In this document: piece after piece, positions 1 to 11,852 of the stretch | How the letters are laid out: the number at the start of each line of letters is the position of its first letter | How positions within the stretch are numbered: the stretch's first letter is position 1 | Program-made: the position numbers and the translations under genes | NCBI GenBank assembly: GCA_946894095.1 | Contig: OX335650.1 | Span: 1,674,001-1,738,000, forward strand | Direction of reading: 5' to 3' | Length of the DNA stretch: 64,000 nt | Source of the DNA: Incurvaria masculella | Taxonomy: Eukaryota > Arthropoda > Insecta > Lepidoptera > Incurvariidae | Notes under the pieces: generated by a model | What the model saw: the letters and a program-made list of their open reading frames with translations, nothing else | Database searches by the model: none | What the model was told of the DNA's origin: nothing

Positions 1-703
1 AGCTGCTCTAACTAAGCGACGTCGGGCTCTGGCTATCTCTTTTCAATCGCAAACATTGGTCAAAAATGTTTGGCTATAAGGGTGCTTGTAACTACGAGCG
101 AGCGATGATCGGTCCTGGTTAGAGAACAGCTGGATATGCGAAAGTATTTTTGCGCGAGTTCCAGTATTCGCTCGGTCATTAACATCAAAAAATATAATGT
201 TTAAAAATACCATAATAGTCTACGATGTGTTACGTCACATTATTTCCATATGTACCATAAACACAATTTTACTGTTTGCTAAAATATGATTATCCTGATC
301 AAAAAAAATCCTCTTCATAAAAAATATCTCAATTAAATTGTTACCCAAAATCACACGGTAGCCTGAAACCTCAATTCATCTTGATTGTTTTTAGCGGGTG
401 GAGGTTACGGGAGGTTCTATATTCTCGGGGACTGCTAACACTCCAGACCACAAAGAAGGGCGTTTTGTAGATTTATGATTGTATTTTGTACAATAATTAT
501 TCTTTAGGTGGGCCTTTATTAGATTCATTAGAGAGCTGCAAAAATGTATACACAGAACATTTAATGACAGAAAACTAAATAGAAGAAAAAAAAATTTTTT
601 TTTTGTTGCGAGCGATAGGAGATCAATGAAAGCATCTACCATGTATTTCCCATAGCAAATCATAAATACTGAAAGGACTACCTAACAGGATGCTGTGGTT
701 TGG
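1..703. other. Unassigned AT-rich sequence
   Basis: I see no gene, RNA or clear repeat boundary here. A minus-strand open frame of 90 codons (391-663) has low-complexity composition, no recognisable domain and overlaps an A/T homopolymer run, so I treat it as chance. Confidence 0.5.
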
Positions 704-1182
704 TTAAGGCGCTAGGACTAGCCAACTACTCGCGCCATACAAATGCACTTTTTAACAAATGTAATAATATGTAGTGAAACGCTTCAGCAAATCCAAATAG
801 AACTCCAGACTGATAATGGATTGTTAATATTTTTTTATTCCATCATTTATTTAAATAATAATAAAAATAAAAAAGTTGATTTTTCTCATTAGAAATCTGA
901 AAGTAATTCGATTTCTAGATATAAGCAAAAACAGCATATATGCATAAACAAAAAAATCCATTTGCTTTTAGATTTCTACATTTAGTCAAAAAAGTTCGGA
1001 AATGGACACCGTTTCCGCAATGTATTTTGTATAGAAAAAGGAAACATACATTAACGAAAATAATTCGATTCCTAGACAAGGAATCATATATTGTAAGAAT
1101 GACACTTATAATCGTCAGACTTAGTTAGTTAACTTGGGGTGCCTCGTCTAACTTTGCGATTTGGCTAGTACCAGGCCCTTAA
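704..1182 (+). mobile_element. 479-bp MITE with TTAA ends (left twin)
   Basis: The element is bounded by TTAA at both ends (704-707 and 1179-1182). Its terminal inverted repeats are imperfect: GGCGCTAGGACTAGCCAA at the left and the complement of TTGGCTAGTACCAGGCCC at the right. It has no coding capacity; the open frame at 940-1128 is incidental. A second copy of the same length lies at 1964-2442 in the opposite orientation. TTAA duplication is the habit of piggyBac-type transposases, so a nonautonomous piggyBac-like origin is the simplest reading, but no transposase of that family is beside it. Confidence 0.8.
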
Positions 1183-1963
1183 AGCACGTTTGCCTCAATC
1201 ATAGCGCAATTCGTTCAGAAGATGACAGAGAAGATATTTAAAAAGTAATTTTTTTACTGTGGGATTAAACGTTTTTTTCTAAACATTTTTTTTTCTAATC
1301 CAGCACATTATTATACGTTTTCATGATAAAACTCTTAAAAATATGTTTGAGAAGAACTTAACGACGTTTGTGTATAAAACATGTTAACATGTCGTTAACA
1401 TGGACATATTATTGTTCGTGAGAGAATTAAAGTTATTTTCAATGAAAATATTAAAGGTTTTTAAATTCAAATTGCACTATTAATTATACAATCCTCTATA
1501 CAAGATACTGTCGTATGTCCTTAATAAAGCCTTCAAAAAAAAAAACATACAGACGAATTGATAACCTCCTCCTTTTTTAAAGTCGGTTAATAAGATTGCA
1601 CCCTCGATAACACATGAACGACTATATTTGCACAATAATAAGATCTAAAGCAACTACTGGTCCGCGCCCCTTCCGGCCTTTCCACCCGGCCACTTCCGGT
1701 ATGAAAAAATACGTCATCCGCGCACGAGCGGCCCAAGGCGGGCGGCGACGCGGCGCTGGGCGGGCGGCATTTGAATTGGTAATTTTGGGCGTAAAGTAGT
1801 TTGACATAATGTCCGCGACAAAACACCGCGCCCTGACTCTTTCAGATATCAGATTATTGGTTCGAGAGTAATGGGAATCGAGGGTTAGGGAAGGGTCACT
1901 TATAATTTAGTATTTTACCTAGTTGGCTCCTGAATTCTTGTATCGTATCGCTGTTTGAGTGTT
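1183..1963. other. Spacer between the twin MITEs with a GC-rich patch
   Basis: This 781-bp stretch holds AT-rich sequence and a GC-rich island at about 1656-1790, where overlapping short open frames appear on both strands. Overlapping frames on both strands reflect stop-codon depletion in GC-rich sequence rather than a gene. No function is supported. Confidence 0.5.
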
Positions 1964-2442
1964 TTAAGGCCCTGGTACTAGCCAAATCGCAAAGTTAGAC
2001 GAGGCACCCCAAGTTAACTAACTAAGTCTGACGATTATAAGTATCATTCTTACAATTTATGATTCCTTGTCTAGGAATCAACCTATTTTCCTTAATGTAT
2101 GTTTCCTTTTTCTATACAAAATAAATTCCTGAAACGGTGTCCATTTCCGAACTTTTTTGACTAAATGTAGAAATCTAAAAGCAAATGGAATTTTTTGTTT
2201 ATGCATATATGCTGTTTTTGCTTATATCTAGAAATCGAATTACTTTCAGATTTCTAACGAGAAAAATCAACTTTTTTATTTTTATTATTATTTAAATAAA
2301 TGATGGAATCAAAAAATATTAACAATCCATTATCAGTCTGGAGTTCTATTTGGATTTGCTGAAGCGTTTCACTACATATTATTACATTTGTTAAAAAGTG
2401 AATTTGTATGGCGCGAGTAGTTGGCTAGTCCTAGCGCCTTAA
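1964..2442 (-). mobile_element. 479-bp MITE with TTAA ends (right twin, inverted)
   Basis: This is the reverse complement of the copy at 704-1182 with scattered substitutions and compensating small indels. It is bounded by TTAA at 1964-1967 and 2439-2442. The end that faces outward (GGCGCTAGGACTAGCC type) is the same in both copies, so the pair forms a mirror-image structure around the 781-bp spacer. Confidence 0.8.
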
Positions 2443-3140
2443 CGAGAACAAGGCAATAAACGTTCACTTTGATATCACGTTTGACTTCGGGAAGAATTAA
2501 AGTATTTTTTCTTTTTCGTGATAAGACTTTGTTAGATTTATTTCGTTATCGTTAATTACTTATTTTTAAATCGTAAATTAAAGAACTCTATAAAAAATAT
2601 GTAACCAAACTGCATGTCAACAATATTTCCACCGACGAAGGCTATTTTTCTGAATTATTGCTTCTTATTAGTTTATACGTGGTTTTCGTTAGTAATATTT
2701 AACTTGAAATAAAAGTTACGAGATAATTATGTAAGTCTCCGATTGAACCCTCCTCCATTCGAAATACGATGACTCCTTGGTGAGCAAGTCGAAAAGGCGA
2801 ATCGGCGAAATTCAACTATCGTGAATGTTTTTCTATGAAAGTACTTGCACAAATATGCATATATTGTATGTACAGAAATAAAGGCTCTTAAAAGCTGGTA
2901 ATTATTTCCTTGATAAAACATCTAGGAAGTAGAATAAAATTGGGCGTATCGTGTGTTTTTCAGTATTTAATAAAGTCGCAAACTATATTTCTTAGCTATT
3001 TTTATGTTTATTAAAATACATTATTTGTGTCGCTTCGCTGTAAGTCCCGGTCCTTAAAAACTAGGAGATAGGGTTAAAGCATGCCCACGTCCGTACTATC
3101 CCGTACACTAAAAACATATTCTATTCTGTTTAATTAGACT
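2443..3140. other. Unassigned AT-rich sequence
   Basis: No gene, RNA or repeat boundary was recognised. The short minus-strand frame at 2727-2921 shows no domain. Confidence 0.45.
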
Positions 3141-3141
3141 A

Positions 3142-3668
3142 GGAGGTTGCGACAAAAATGGTAACGATAACGTAAATGGCTGAAACTGGGTTCACGGGAT
3201 AAAGACCAACCCTCTGAAATTAATGTGTCAGTCTGCCTGTTCCAAGTGGTTGCGTTACGTAGATAAGGCGATTGAAAAAGTAGTTATGGTGACAAACAAT
3301 ATATATGATAAGGTAAATGGATGTAAATGACGAAGCATGAAAGTATCAGTACAAACTTGCTTAGCAATACAAAAACTGAACAAATCTTTGGCGATTTAGG
3401 TTACAGATATAACTTTAGGTATATTTACGTATTTAATTAAAAAACCGACTGGTTATTGTTGTATAATTAAAAGGTATTAATGTTTCCAGACAATCAGTAT
3501 ATTCATCAGCATGTACATACGAGCGTATATTTTATATAGCCAATCTAGATAACGCAACCACTTGGCGCAGGCAGACCGACATATTTAGCATCAGAGGGTT
3601 GGTCTCTAACATGTGAACCCAGATTCAGCCATTTACCTTATCGTGACCATAAATGTCGTGACCTCCCG
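3142..3668. mobile_element. Inverted-repeat element, arms of about 110 bp
   Basis: The left arm (about 3142-3270) is complementary to the right arm (about 3540-3668). Both arms carry the same landmarks: GGAGGT at the end, 'taaatggctga', 'gggttcac', 'gaccaaccctctga' and 'ccaagtggttgcgtta'. It ends with 'gacctccc'. A related copy lies at 47224-47566. Long inverted arms with a noncoding AT-rich centre indicate a foldback MITE. The family is not one I can name. Confidence 0.7.
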
Positions 3669-3684
3669 GAATAAATAGAGTCGT

Positions 3685-3768
3685 GTAATACAGGGAAGGT
3701 CCTGGCATGGCAATTAATTTCCACGTGATCGGTGTGGCTAATATTATTACAGTATGTGTGCCACGTAT
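3685..3768 (+). repeat. SINE 3' fragment (tRNA-SINE family 1)
   Basis: A short stretch containing 'agggaaggtcctggcatggc' followed by a 'ctaatattatta' segment matches the 3' body of the tRNA-derived SINE seen in full at 12941-13350, 35298-35690 and 51012-51410. Confidence 0.55.
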
Positions 3769-3924
3769 GTCTAGTTTTACAAAAACAGTAATTTTCAAGA
3801 TGTATATATACATGAAATGGGTATTGCACGGGCTATACATAATTTGCATATTTTCTGTGTCATGATTGCAAACTAGGAAGAGTCTAATTCTTAATTTTAT
3901 TTTGTTACAAAAACAAGAGTCCTT

Positions 3925-4340
3925 CGTTCTTTTAAGAGGGTGTCTGCATCCATGTAGATAGCGCAATAGTAGTTCGTAGCTATTTCTGCTATAAATCCCC
4001 AGAAATAGAAAGTTTCTAGCCATAACTGTAGTGGCGGGCACACTACGCATTTATGTATTTTATCTCATACAAAACTTTGTTCATTTTTCATTTGTGAGAT
4101 AATTATAAGATAAAATGCAAAAATTTGCTAATTGTAAATGGCAACTTTCTGCACAATTATTCCATTCTAGATCAGATTCCAGCTTATTTTGTAATTTTTC
4201 AATGAGATTAAGTACATAACCGAATAATGTGCTCGCCACTGCAGTTATAGTTTGTAACATCCTATCTTTAAGGAGCAGAAATAACTACGAACAACTGTGG
4301 CGCCATCTACTGTGACGCACACACCCCCTTAAGCCTTTCA
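3925..4340. mobile_element. Foldback element with arms of about 110 bp
   Basis: The left arm (about 3928-4045) contains 'agttcgtagctatttctgct' and ends near 'gtagtggcgggcac'. The right arm (about 4225-4335) is its diverged complement, containing 'agcagaaataactacgaac'. The intervening 180 bp is AT-rich. A fragment of one arm recurs near 8178-8215 ('agaaatagcgacgaacaatt'). This looks like a diverged noncoding inverted-repeat transposon. Confidence 0.6.
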
Positions 4341-4875
4341 CCTATGAAACTAGAAATTACAGTTATTGAAAAGAAAAGAATTTAAAAAAGTAAAAAGAAA
4401 CGCAAATCATTCCTAAGACATTTTAATACAGTTATTATATTATAATTATAATAATAATATGTTTAAATAGAAAACATTAGTAATTAAAATATTTTTCTTA
4501 AATTACCATATAATTATGCAATTTTTCATTGTCATCAAATCCCTAACTTCAATATTTCATGTTATGTTGTGTTTAAATGTCTTAAATAATTAACCAAAAA
4601 AAAGTGGAACAAAAATATATTTGAATCTCGTCTTTTAAGAACATTGGGATCAAAGAAATGCCAAGACCTACGTTGCGAACCTTTTGACTGTCGAGGTCGC
4701 GAGGTTACAGTGAATGAAATATCTCACGTCAAAGGAGTTCAAGACGATCGGATTTAAATCCAAATCCATTCGGCATTATTTCAATAAGACTTAGATGTGG
4801 GGTTCACTAACTTTGCATAATTAATGTGAAAAATATTCATAAATCTTAAACTTTCGCGTTTTTCACATATTATTA

Positions 4876-5862
4876 ACTTGCTGCGGTACCCGGCTCTGCT
4901 CGAGTCAATGTCATGTTGGATTGATTTCGATCTGAATTATTTCCTGGATAAATAGTAACCCACCAAAGGCTGGTCCAGGACTATATATCCATCTACCAAA
5001 TTTAATCAAAATTGTTTGAACCGATATGGCATGATTTAATAACAAACATCGACATATTTCCATTTAGAGCTTCGTAAACATTTGGGAGCGAATTTTAAAA
5101 GCATGTGCCGCCAGACCCTTACTGCACTGGCACTGCTACATAGAAATTGATACAAAACCAACAAAGTCGGGATTAACCCTACCACCTTCCTTACTTTTAC
5201 ACAGTTTTATGAGGAATACCAACCACAGCCACCTTCAACATCGAAAACGATGCACATCCGGAATCTGACTGCGCCCAGAGTTGCTATACGTTGATAAAAT
5301 ACGCAAATAAATCGGGCGAGTGTTTTGAAGTTATCGCTCTACATGATTTCGTGGATCTTTCTGTAGGCCTTTTTAACACCTACAATTTTCAAGTATATAG
5401 TTTTAATTTTTCTCTTAAGGTTTGTAATAATTATTAAAAAACTACATACGCAATCCTTGCTTGTTGATCGCTCCTTATATTAATGAAAATCGTATCAAAA
5501 AGTCCGTTGCGTGGCTTAGAAGAAGTAAACAAAGAAATAAAGGCAGATAGTGATTACCCCCCAAGCCGCCGCCGCCTCGGGGCATTGCAGTTTGTATGAC
5601 AGCTACATCTTAACGTAAGCGAAACTGAATTATATATACATATATACGTATATTTACATATACGTCTAGTAAGTTTCATCGAATTCTGATGATCGGTTAA
5701 AGAGTTATGGAGGTACATACATACATACATACATACAGAACTGATTTCTGAAAATCATCAATTTAGTCTTAGTATCATACATAAAGTCTTCAAACGAAGT
5801 ATCTTAGAAAACAAAGCAACTTACTCCATGAACACCCCTTACAGATCTATTATAAGTATAGA
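4876..5862 (-). mobile_element. Nonautonomous Helitron, 987 bp
   Basis: On the minus strand the element starts TCTATACTTATAATAGATC and ends with a GC-rich hairpin (cgagcagagccggg) followed by a few bases and a degraded CTRRT terminus (CAAGT). It lies between a host A and a host T (both read on the minus strand), as Helitrons do; no target duplication is expected. It is homologous along its length to the plus-strand copy at 44510-45510. It contains a short (ACAT)n array at 5716-5740. No Rep/helicase gene is present. Confidence 0.75.
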
Positions 5863-6105
5863 TGAGCGGAGCTTACGCAAATTTGTCAAGTCAAGTCAAG
5901 AGTTTGCTCTTCACCAATGTATATATTGTTCTTATTATAATGTTTTTTGTGAGCAGTAGTAATAAATCAATCACTGTAAGCTAGTTTGTAAGTATCAATA
6001 GAAAAAAAATACAATAACCGACCTGGCGAAGTTTTTTGTCGACTCTTCTTCGCCAGAAGTAATCGAACCGACAGGAAAAAGATGACGAATCCGAGTGTAT
6101 AATAT

Positions 6106-6236
6106 AGGGGGAACGGCAGAACGTCTAAAATGCAGATCGTATAATATCATATTTTAACAAAATTTTAAAACCATGCACAACGTATAATCGGCAGATCGTG
6201 TAATTTTATACGTAGAGCATGAAGAAGTTTCTCCCC
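6106..6236 (+). mobile_element. Fragment of the ACAACGTATAAT-box MITE
   Basis: The stretch begins GGGGGAACGGCAGAACGT and contains 'ccatgcacaacgtataat' and 'atcgtgtaattttatacgta'. It matches the end of the copies at 46133-46814 and 47824-48146. Confidence 0.6.
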
Positions 6237-6599
6237 TTCTCCCCTGACCATGATTGGATGCCACCCCTTCGAAACGTCGGGTTTAAGAAGGGTATTTTAA
6301 AACTTATCTTTCTTTAAAATAGTTCGCGTAAGCCCTTTTTATACCACGTACAAAATATTTAACTATCACAAGAAAAAACACAGCATGTCCTAATTGAATT
6401 CTAAACGATTCAAAAAAAAGAGTCTCCAGCGAAGATCGATCCGAAGTAATTTTACCTTAACAGGTATATGCATAGTGTATGTTAAAGGAAAGGAAAATTT
6501 CAAAAACCATTTTAAACCATATGCATTAGATAATTATGAGCGTTTGAACAAAAGTTGTCCGCCGCAAATTATAGCCTATTTTGTATTTTTTTTATGACG

Positions 6600-6765
6600 G
6601 AATGACACGTGTATGTATGCATAATCGGCCGTGAAGCAAGGACACATTAATAAAATGAACTACTTTTGAAATATAATGCAAGGCTGGAACCGAACCAGCA
6701 AAACATACTATTCGCGGGTATTGCGTCTATCAAGCTCGCCACCGACTGTATACCCATAATTATAG
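6600..6765 (-). repeat. tRNA-related SINE (family 2)
   Basis: Read on the minus strand, it carries an A-box-like segment (GGTGGCGAGCTTGATAGACG) and, about 35 bases on, a B-box-like segment (GGTTCGGTTCC). The same arrangement appears on the minus strand at 21900-22072. RNA polymerase III promoter boxes at this spacing suggest a tRNA-derived SINE. The SINE is read through in antisense by the N-terminal part of the LINE open frame that follows. Confidence 0.5.
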
Positions 6766-6789
6766 GTCGATTATACATACATAGTATTT

Positions 6790-7769
6790 TTCATCATTTC
6801 ATCATTTCTATTGATTTTTATTGTAATGAATTATGCATTAATCTATCGAAAACCAACATAATACAATTCCACCCATATCAAGGCTCGAGGCAAGATATTA
6901 TAATTACATATGCAGGAAAGGTCATCGAGGAAGTAACTAGCGCAAAATTTCTTGGAATGATGATAGAAAGTAACGTCAACTGGAAAACTCATATAGAGAT
7001 TTTAGAAAAGAATTTTTTTTGTTGTTTTTATTCCTTAAAACTGCTCACTGCGGTTTCTTCTATAGAGACTAGCTTAATGGCATATTATGGTTTTGTTTAT
7101 TCCCATCTTAATTACGGAGTGATATTCTGGGGAAACTCTGTAGATGCAAACAAAATATTTGTTCTACAAAAGAGGTGTATTCGAACAATGTATGGTATGA
7201 GGTACCAAGATAGCTGCAGGACAATATTTAAGGATAAAAAAAATCTAAAATTAGCATCTATATATATTTTAGAATTATGTAGTTTTGTCAAAGAGCATCC
7301 ACAATATTTTTCTGCAGCCGTTGATATCACAAGATATAATACGCGTCAATGTGAAGCTGGCAACCTGTACAAGGCTCCCGTAAGAACAACACTGGTATTA
7401 AAAAGCACAACACATTCAGCGACTACGATATTTAATAAACTTCCTCAAGGTTTAAAACGGTGCCAAAGCCCTGTTATCTTTAAAAGACAGCTGAAAACCT
7501 GGCTACAAACTAAAGCTTACTACAACGTAAGAGAGTTTAACAACGATCATAAAGGTTAGGTAATAATGTTTTTTTATTGTTATGTAATATGTACTTGATG
7601 TATGTATTTTATTTCTACACACCTGAGTACTCGCAGAAAATGCGAAACTCTATTGCCACACCTTAATTTAGTTAATCACTATACTTTGTAAAGTACCGTT
7701 TGTTCACACATTTGTACAATTTTAAGTGATACGGCAATAAATGATTTTGATTTTGATTTTGATTTTGAT
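6790..7769 (+). pseudogene. LINE 3' fragment (CR1/jockey group reverse transcriptase C-terminus)
   Basis: The reading frame open to 7559 ends a non-LTR retrotransposon ORF2. It shows the post-catalytic region of the reverse transcriptase: 'AKFLGMMIESNVNWKTHI', then 'YSHLNYGVIFWGNS', 'LQKRCIRTMYG' and 'FNKLPQGLKR', a signature common to CR1/jockey-type elements. The catalytic YADD core and the endonuclease are missing, so this is a 5'-truncated copy, as is usual for LINEs. The first 35 or so codons of the long open frame (from 6666) derive from the neighbouring SINE. A short 3' UTR holds an AATAAA and ends in a (TTTTGA)n tail at 7741-7769. The element cannot move by itself. Confidence 0.8.
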
Positions 7770-9029
7770 GTCTACGTGAAATATGTTATTCAAAATGACG
7801 ATGACTGTAAACATCGTAACTAGGATAATTTTGTATAACTTTGCATGTGTAATGAAAACTACAAACTTACTTGTGAGCGGTAGTATTGAAAATGGGCAAC
7901 TAAACCTATTTTTTTATAATTTGTTAATGAAACTTGTATGTCGGCTCTGCTCGAACCGACTAATTGATAACGTGTCCAAGTGTAGGTATCCTACCTATGG
8001 ATAAGAAATGAAATTAAATGAAATACATACATACATGTCACATTCCTTGGAATAAGCGACGTACCTGCTTGGTACGAAAAATTATATATACTTGTTTTAT
8101 TAAATTTAATGCTAACTGCTCAGTGTGCTTACCAGTACAGTTATATTTAGTCACTTTCTATTTATGAAAAGTTTAGTAGAAATAGCGACGAACAATTGCG
8201 GTGATATCTTTATTGATGCACAAACCCTCTGAAATAAAACATACAATATCAAGCAATGCTATAAAATGACTGGACCCACAAACCCAAAGCACGACCAGTG
8301 TAAGAACGTGTATCGAGACCACAATGTAACGAGGCAATAAGCGATCGCGAAAGCCGTACCAATACGCTCTTCTATAAATTGTCAAACCCGTCCCAACCTA
8401 CATCAGCGTTTTCTTAGGTAATATTTCACGGAAGGCTGCTCGCTCGATGTCGTACTTCGCAAAAAGCCGTCGTCGCTTCATGCGACCTCCGTCATCATAA
8501 TATTTGTCGGCGGCGCAATATTATATTCAAATGTGTCACCCGCACGGCCGTATGTTCGACGAGATGATTGAGTGGGGGCCCGGGGGGAAGATACTCGCTG
8601 GGGGAATGACATTGAAGAAAGCGAAAAAGTCTTCGTCTGAGTTGGGCTATTGCATCATTTGAATGAACCGCTGGAGAACACGTTGTGACTTGCTCGTTTG
8701 GAAGGGAGTAACTCAACTTATTAACATGAACAGTAACATGAACAGTCAACTTATTAACATGAACATTACAATTGGTTTAAAACCACTACCAGCCAATAGG
8801 ACCCAATGGGAGGGTCTTTGAGTTCAAGGTACTTTTTAGCTCTAAGCTAAATAGTGGGTTTCGAAAAAAAAGCTAGTTTCTCAATTTGATATGCATCATT
8901 CTTTAAACAGTAATTTGTAGAAACGGCATAAAATTTGAAACAGTTTACTTATTTTTTTAAATATTGTTACGCTTCTTCACCTGGTTCGTAGTGGTTTAAT
9001 TGCTGGTTTAAGAAGGAAGTTGGATAATG
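7770..9029. other. Mostly unassigned; partial repeats
   Basis: This stretch contains a fragment related to the foldback element of 3925-4340 near 8178-8215, and a Helitron-tail-like motif at about 7940 ('cggctctgctcgaacc'). At 8714-8765 there is a short imperfect tandem repeat of 'caacttattaacatgaac'. The minus-strand frame at 8495-8749 has no domain I recognise. No gene is supported. Confidence 0.45.
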
Positions 9030-9358
9030 GATATCGACCGAAGATCTGGTCAAGGAACATTCAGCACGATTGTGGAATCAATTGCCTCTTACTATTAGGG
9101 AAAGTGCTTCTTTGACTATTTTTAAGGTAAAATTAAAATATTGGTACTTGACATATTATAACAATTAAATTAATCAATTATTTTCTGTTTGTATAGTCTT
9201 AAGTTATCTAATGTTTTTTAAGTGTGATTATGGTGCTTAGTTTTAAGTAATTAAATGTTTCTTGCTACCTCTTAATATTATTGACTGTTATTGTCTGATT
9301 AAGCTCGCCTTTGCATACTATGTAATAGTTGTAAGAAATAAAGAATATTTTCATTTAA
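9030..9358 (+). pseudogene. LINE 3' end (ORF2 C-terminus plus 3' UTR)
   Basis: About 38 codons ending at 9169 read 'HSARLWNQLPLTIRESASL' and 'TIFKVKLKYWYL' before a stop. This is the typical C-terminus of CR1/jockey-group LINE reverse transcriptases. A 3' UTR of about 190 bases follows, ending in 'aataaagaatattttcattt'. The rest of ORF2 is absent, so this is a strongly 5'-truncated insertion. Confidence 0.65.
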
Positions 9359-9359
9359 T

Positions 9360-10245
9360 TTCAAAGAGATTGACCATCTGGAGTCAGATACTCACTATTA
9401 TTATTATTAGGTAGTAATTCAGTAGCCCGCATCCCTAGATAAAACCTGTCATCTTTTGCTTCGCAGAATGTGAAAACGTGCCGAGAGATTGTTTACTTTG
9501 GTTGGTTGTTTCGTTGGTCAAAACCGGCAATGAAAACTTGCCCAGTTCGGGGCAACCGTGCAATTTTTTTAAAGCTCATCATAAAGTACCCCAGACTCTC
9601 AAATAAGCACGCAAAGGGAGGAAGGTCCTAGATCGTTCGAAAATACGGTGTGGTGGGTCAAATATAAATGTGATGCAATGTTAGTCATTCCCGTCTGGTA
9701 AGATAGTAGGTACACCAAACAATTCATCAGTAAGAGAAACCCCTACAACGAAAAAGACCTTACGTATATTCCGTAAGAGCAACCGATGTTCTGTGTCGAA
9801 TATCAAATTTATTATTCTACTCGTTCTAATGTTGAGAAAACATATCCACACCGAGAGCGCAAAGTTTTGATTCCAATGAGCGTTATTTTAACTTCATCAA
9901 CGCCTGCTACTTACAGATAACTCGCTAAATTAATTAATGTAATATCAGGTAATTGCGATGCTAAGGTGAATAAATCCTACCCTCATTCTCTTAGAACGCG
10001 TGAAATACTGCAGAGAGTTGACATCTTTATTAACATTAATATCGATGCATCAGACGTATATAAAGCTTATTTAATCAATATATGGATTGCCTAGTTATGT
10101 TTGTAACATATAACGGTAAATATCTTATGTTATTATTCATTGTTCAAACTTTTTTCTGATTGTTCATCCGTTTTGTCTAATTTAACTAATAAAAACATAA
10201 AAGACTTAGCCTAGTTTTCACCACGTGCTAATATATTTTAATCGG
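9360..10245. other. Unassigned AT-rich sequence
   Basis: No gene, RNA or repeat boundary was recognised. Confidence 0.4.
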
Positions 10246-10248
10246 AAC

Positions 10249-10320
10249 TTAAAGGGCCTTTCTTACCAAAGTGCTGATTATCTTGTACTGGTATTACAAG
10301 CTGCTAAGAAAGGCCCTTAA
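10249..10320. mobile_element. 72-bp palindromic element with TTAA ends
   Basis: The left end TTAAAGGGCCTTTCTTA and the right end TAAGAAAGGCCCTTAA are inverted copies differing by one base of length. The TTAA at each end could be a target duplication. It may be a minimal MITE or a solo hairpin. Confidence 0.5.
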
Positions 10321-10404
10321 TATGTTGCGATTAATCTAATCAGCAGTAGGTGAAACAGGCCCTTACCGTTTTATCTTGAAATAATACATCGACCATCAAA
10401 CATT

Positions 10405-10645
10405 GCGTTTTGTTACGAATGCGACATGTTCTGTGGTTTGGAATCCATTTAAAACTGTAGGTTCCCTCCCTCTAGTACTATTCCCTAATTCTAGTAGGCC
10501 TTATGCCTGCCCGAGTTGTTATTGGCCGATTTTACCATTTGGTATTGGAATGAAACTATGGTTGAAGTGGCAATGAATAATTGTCCACGTTCATCCATCT
10601 AGTCCATCCAGTTCAGTGTAGCCGCCCTCATAAAGGGAAGAATTT
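10405..10645 (+). repeat. tRNA-SINE family 1, body fragment
   Basis: The sequence matches the SINE body downstream of the tRNA head: 'ttacgaatgcga', 'ggaatccat', 'aaaactgtagg', 'ccatccagttca' and 'cataaagggaag'. The head and the 3' end are missing. It abuts an inverted copy of the same family. Confidence 0.65.
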
Positions 10646-10649
10646 TTTT

Positions 10650-11030
10650 TATGTGACCTGACATGAATGGCTAATACCACACAACTGCCGTTATGATATT
10701 AGCCTATTACACCATATTCCCGAAAGAATTAGGTGCCATGCCAGGACCTTTCCTTTATGATCACGGCTACATTATACTGGATGGACAATTTTTCATTGCC
10801 GCTTCGACCATCTTTTCATCCAATGCGATGGTACCGATCCGGGCAAGCTTAAGCCCTACCACCTAGTAGGAGAAGGGGACCTACAGTTTTACATGGATTC
10901 CGAACCATGGCGCAGCTCGCATTCGTGACGAAATCGGAAAGAGTAAGCCAGTGGTGCATGTCGGTATTGAACCCAGGCCTCTGGTACGCTAGGCCAGTCC
11001 CCGCGCCACTGGGCTACGAGCCGCTCAACA
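10650..11030 (-). repeat. tRNA-SINE family 1, near full length
   Basis: On the minus strand this copy starts with a tRNA-like head (gagcggctcgtagcccagtgg), followed by a diverged B-box region (gggttcaatacc). The body carries the motifs listed for 12941-13350, and the copy ends near 'catgtcaggtcacat'. The plus-strand open frame at 10907-11092 is an antisense reading of this SINE and is not a gene. Confidence 0.8.
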
Positions 11031-11850
11031 AATCAACTTGCAACAAATATGTCGATAAAATCGAACCATGCGCGAGTAATGTCACAGCCTAAAATGTCAT
11101 GGCTACCTTTATATTTAGCCACTAAAACGAAATCATAAATAAAGTCATAAACAAACTATATAACCCACGATAAAACACATTTTGGAAATCCCATTTTATT
11201 CTTAGCAAATTATCAGGCACATTCCCTCCGAGCGAGGAGCGAGCATAAAAGAACACAAAAGGACTGAAATAGCGATTTTATCGCCTAAGGATAGCCGTAA
11301 AAACAGCTATTTAGCAATCCAGGATCCTCGACTGCGAAGGTGAAACCCACGTTCGACGACCAATAGCGCGAGTGTAATGTGCACACATTGTAACATGTTT
11401 GATCGGATTACAGTTACGCAAGTGAAGAATGGACGCGCTCAGAAGCACATAATAAAGAGAATTGAGTTCTCGTCACTACAATACTTCGAGGGGTTCTTAC
11501 TACATTCTTGGGAATAACACATGCAAAGATACTACAACAAGGAAGTAGTTATAGAGTTGCAAGTTCTTAAAAGTGTGTTATAGATAAACAACTTTTTTAT
11601 AACCGGTATACCTGAACACACTTTAAATAAAATATATACATTTTGTTATTCACTGGGTCAATTTGGCCAGGTAATAGGGAATATATAGGGAAATATGGAC
11701 ACGTACAATGGATGTATTGCCGTCTCAGTGCGAAACCAAGCCCGAAGCACGAGGGAACTAGAATGCGTTATGGGCTAGTATGAAGGTCTTACTAATAATT
11801 AAGATCTACTGAAACACTCTCAGCGTTTTAAGCGAACTTGGAATTATCCT
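11031..11850. other. Unassigned sequence
   Basis: No gene, RNA or repeat boundary was recognised in this stretch. Confidence 0.4.
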
Positions 11851-11852
11851 CG

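Noticed and set aside
1614..1826. Overlapping open frames on both strands
   Set aside because: They lie in a GC-rich patch where stops are rare. Neither strand shows a domain, and overlap on both strands argues against coding.
10907..11092. 61-codon plus-strand frame
   Set aside because: It is an antisense reading of a minus-strand tRNA-derived SINE.
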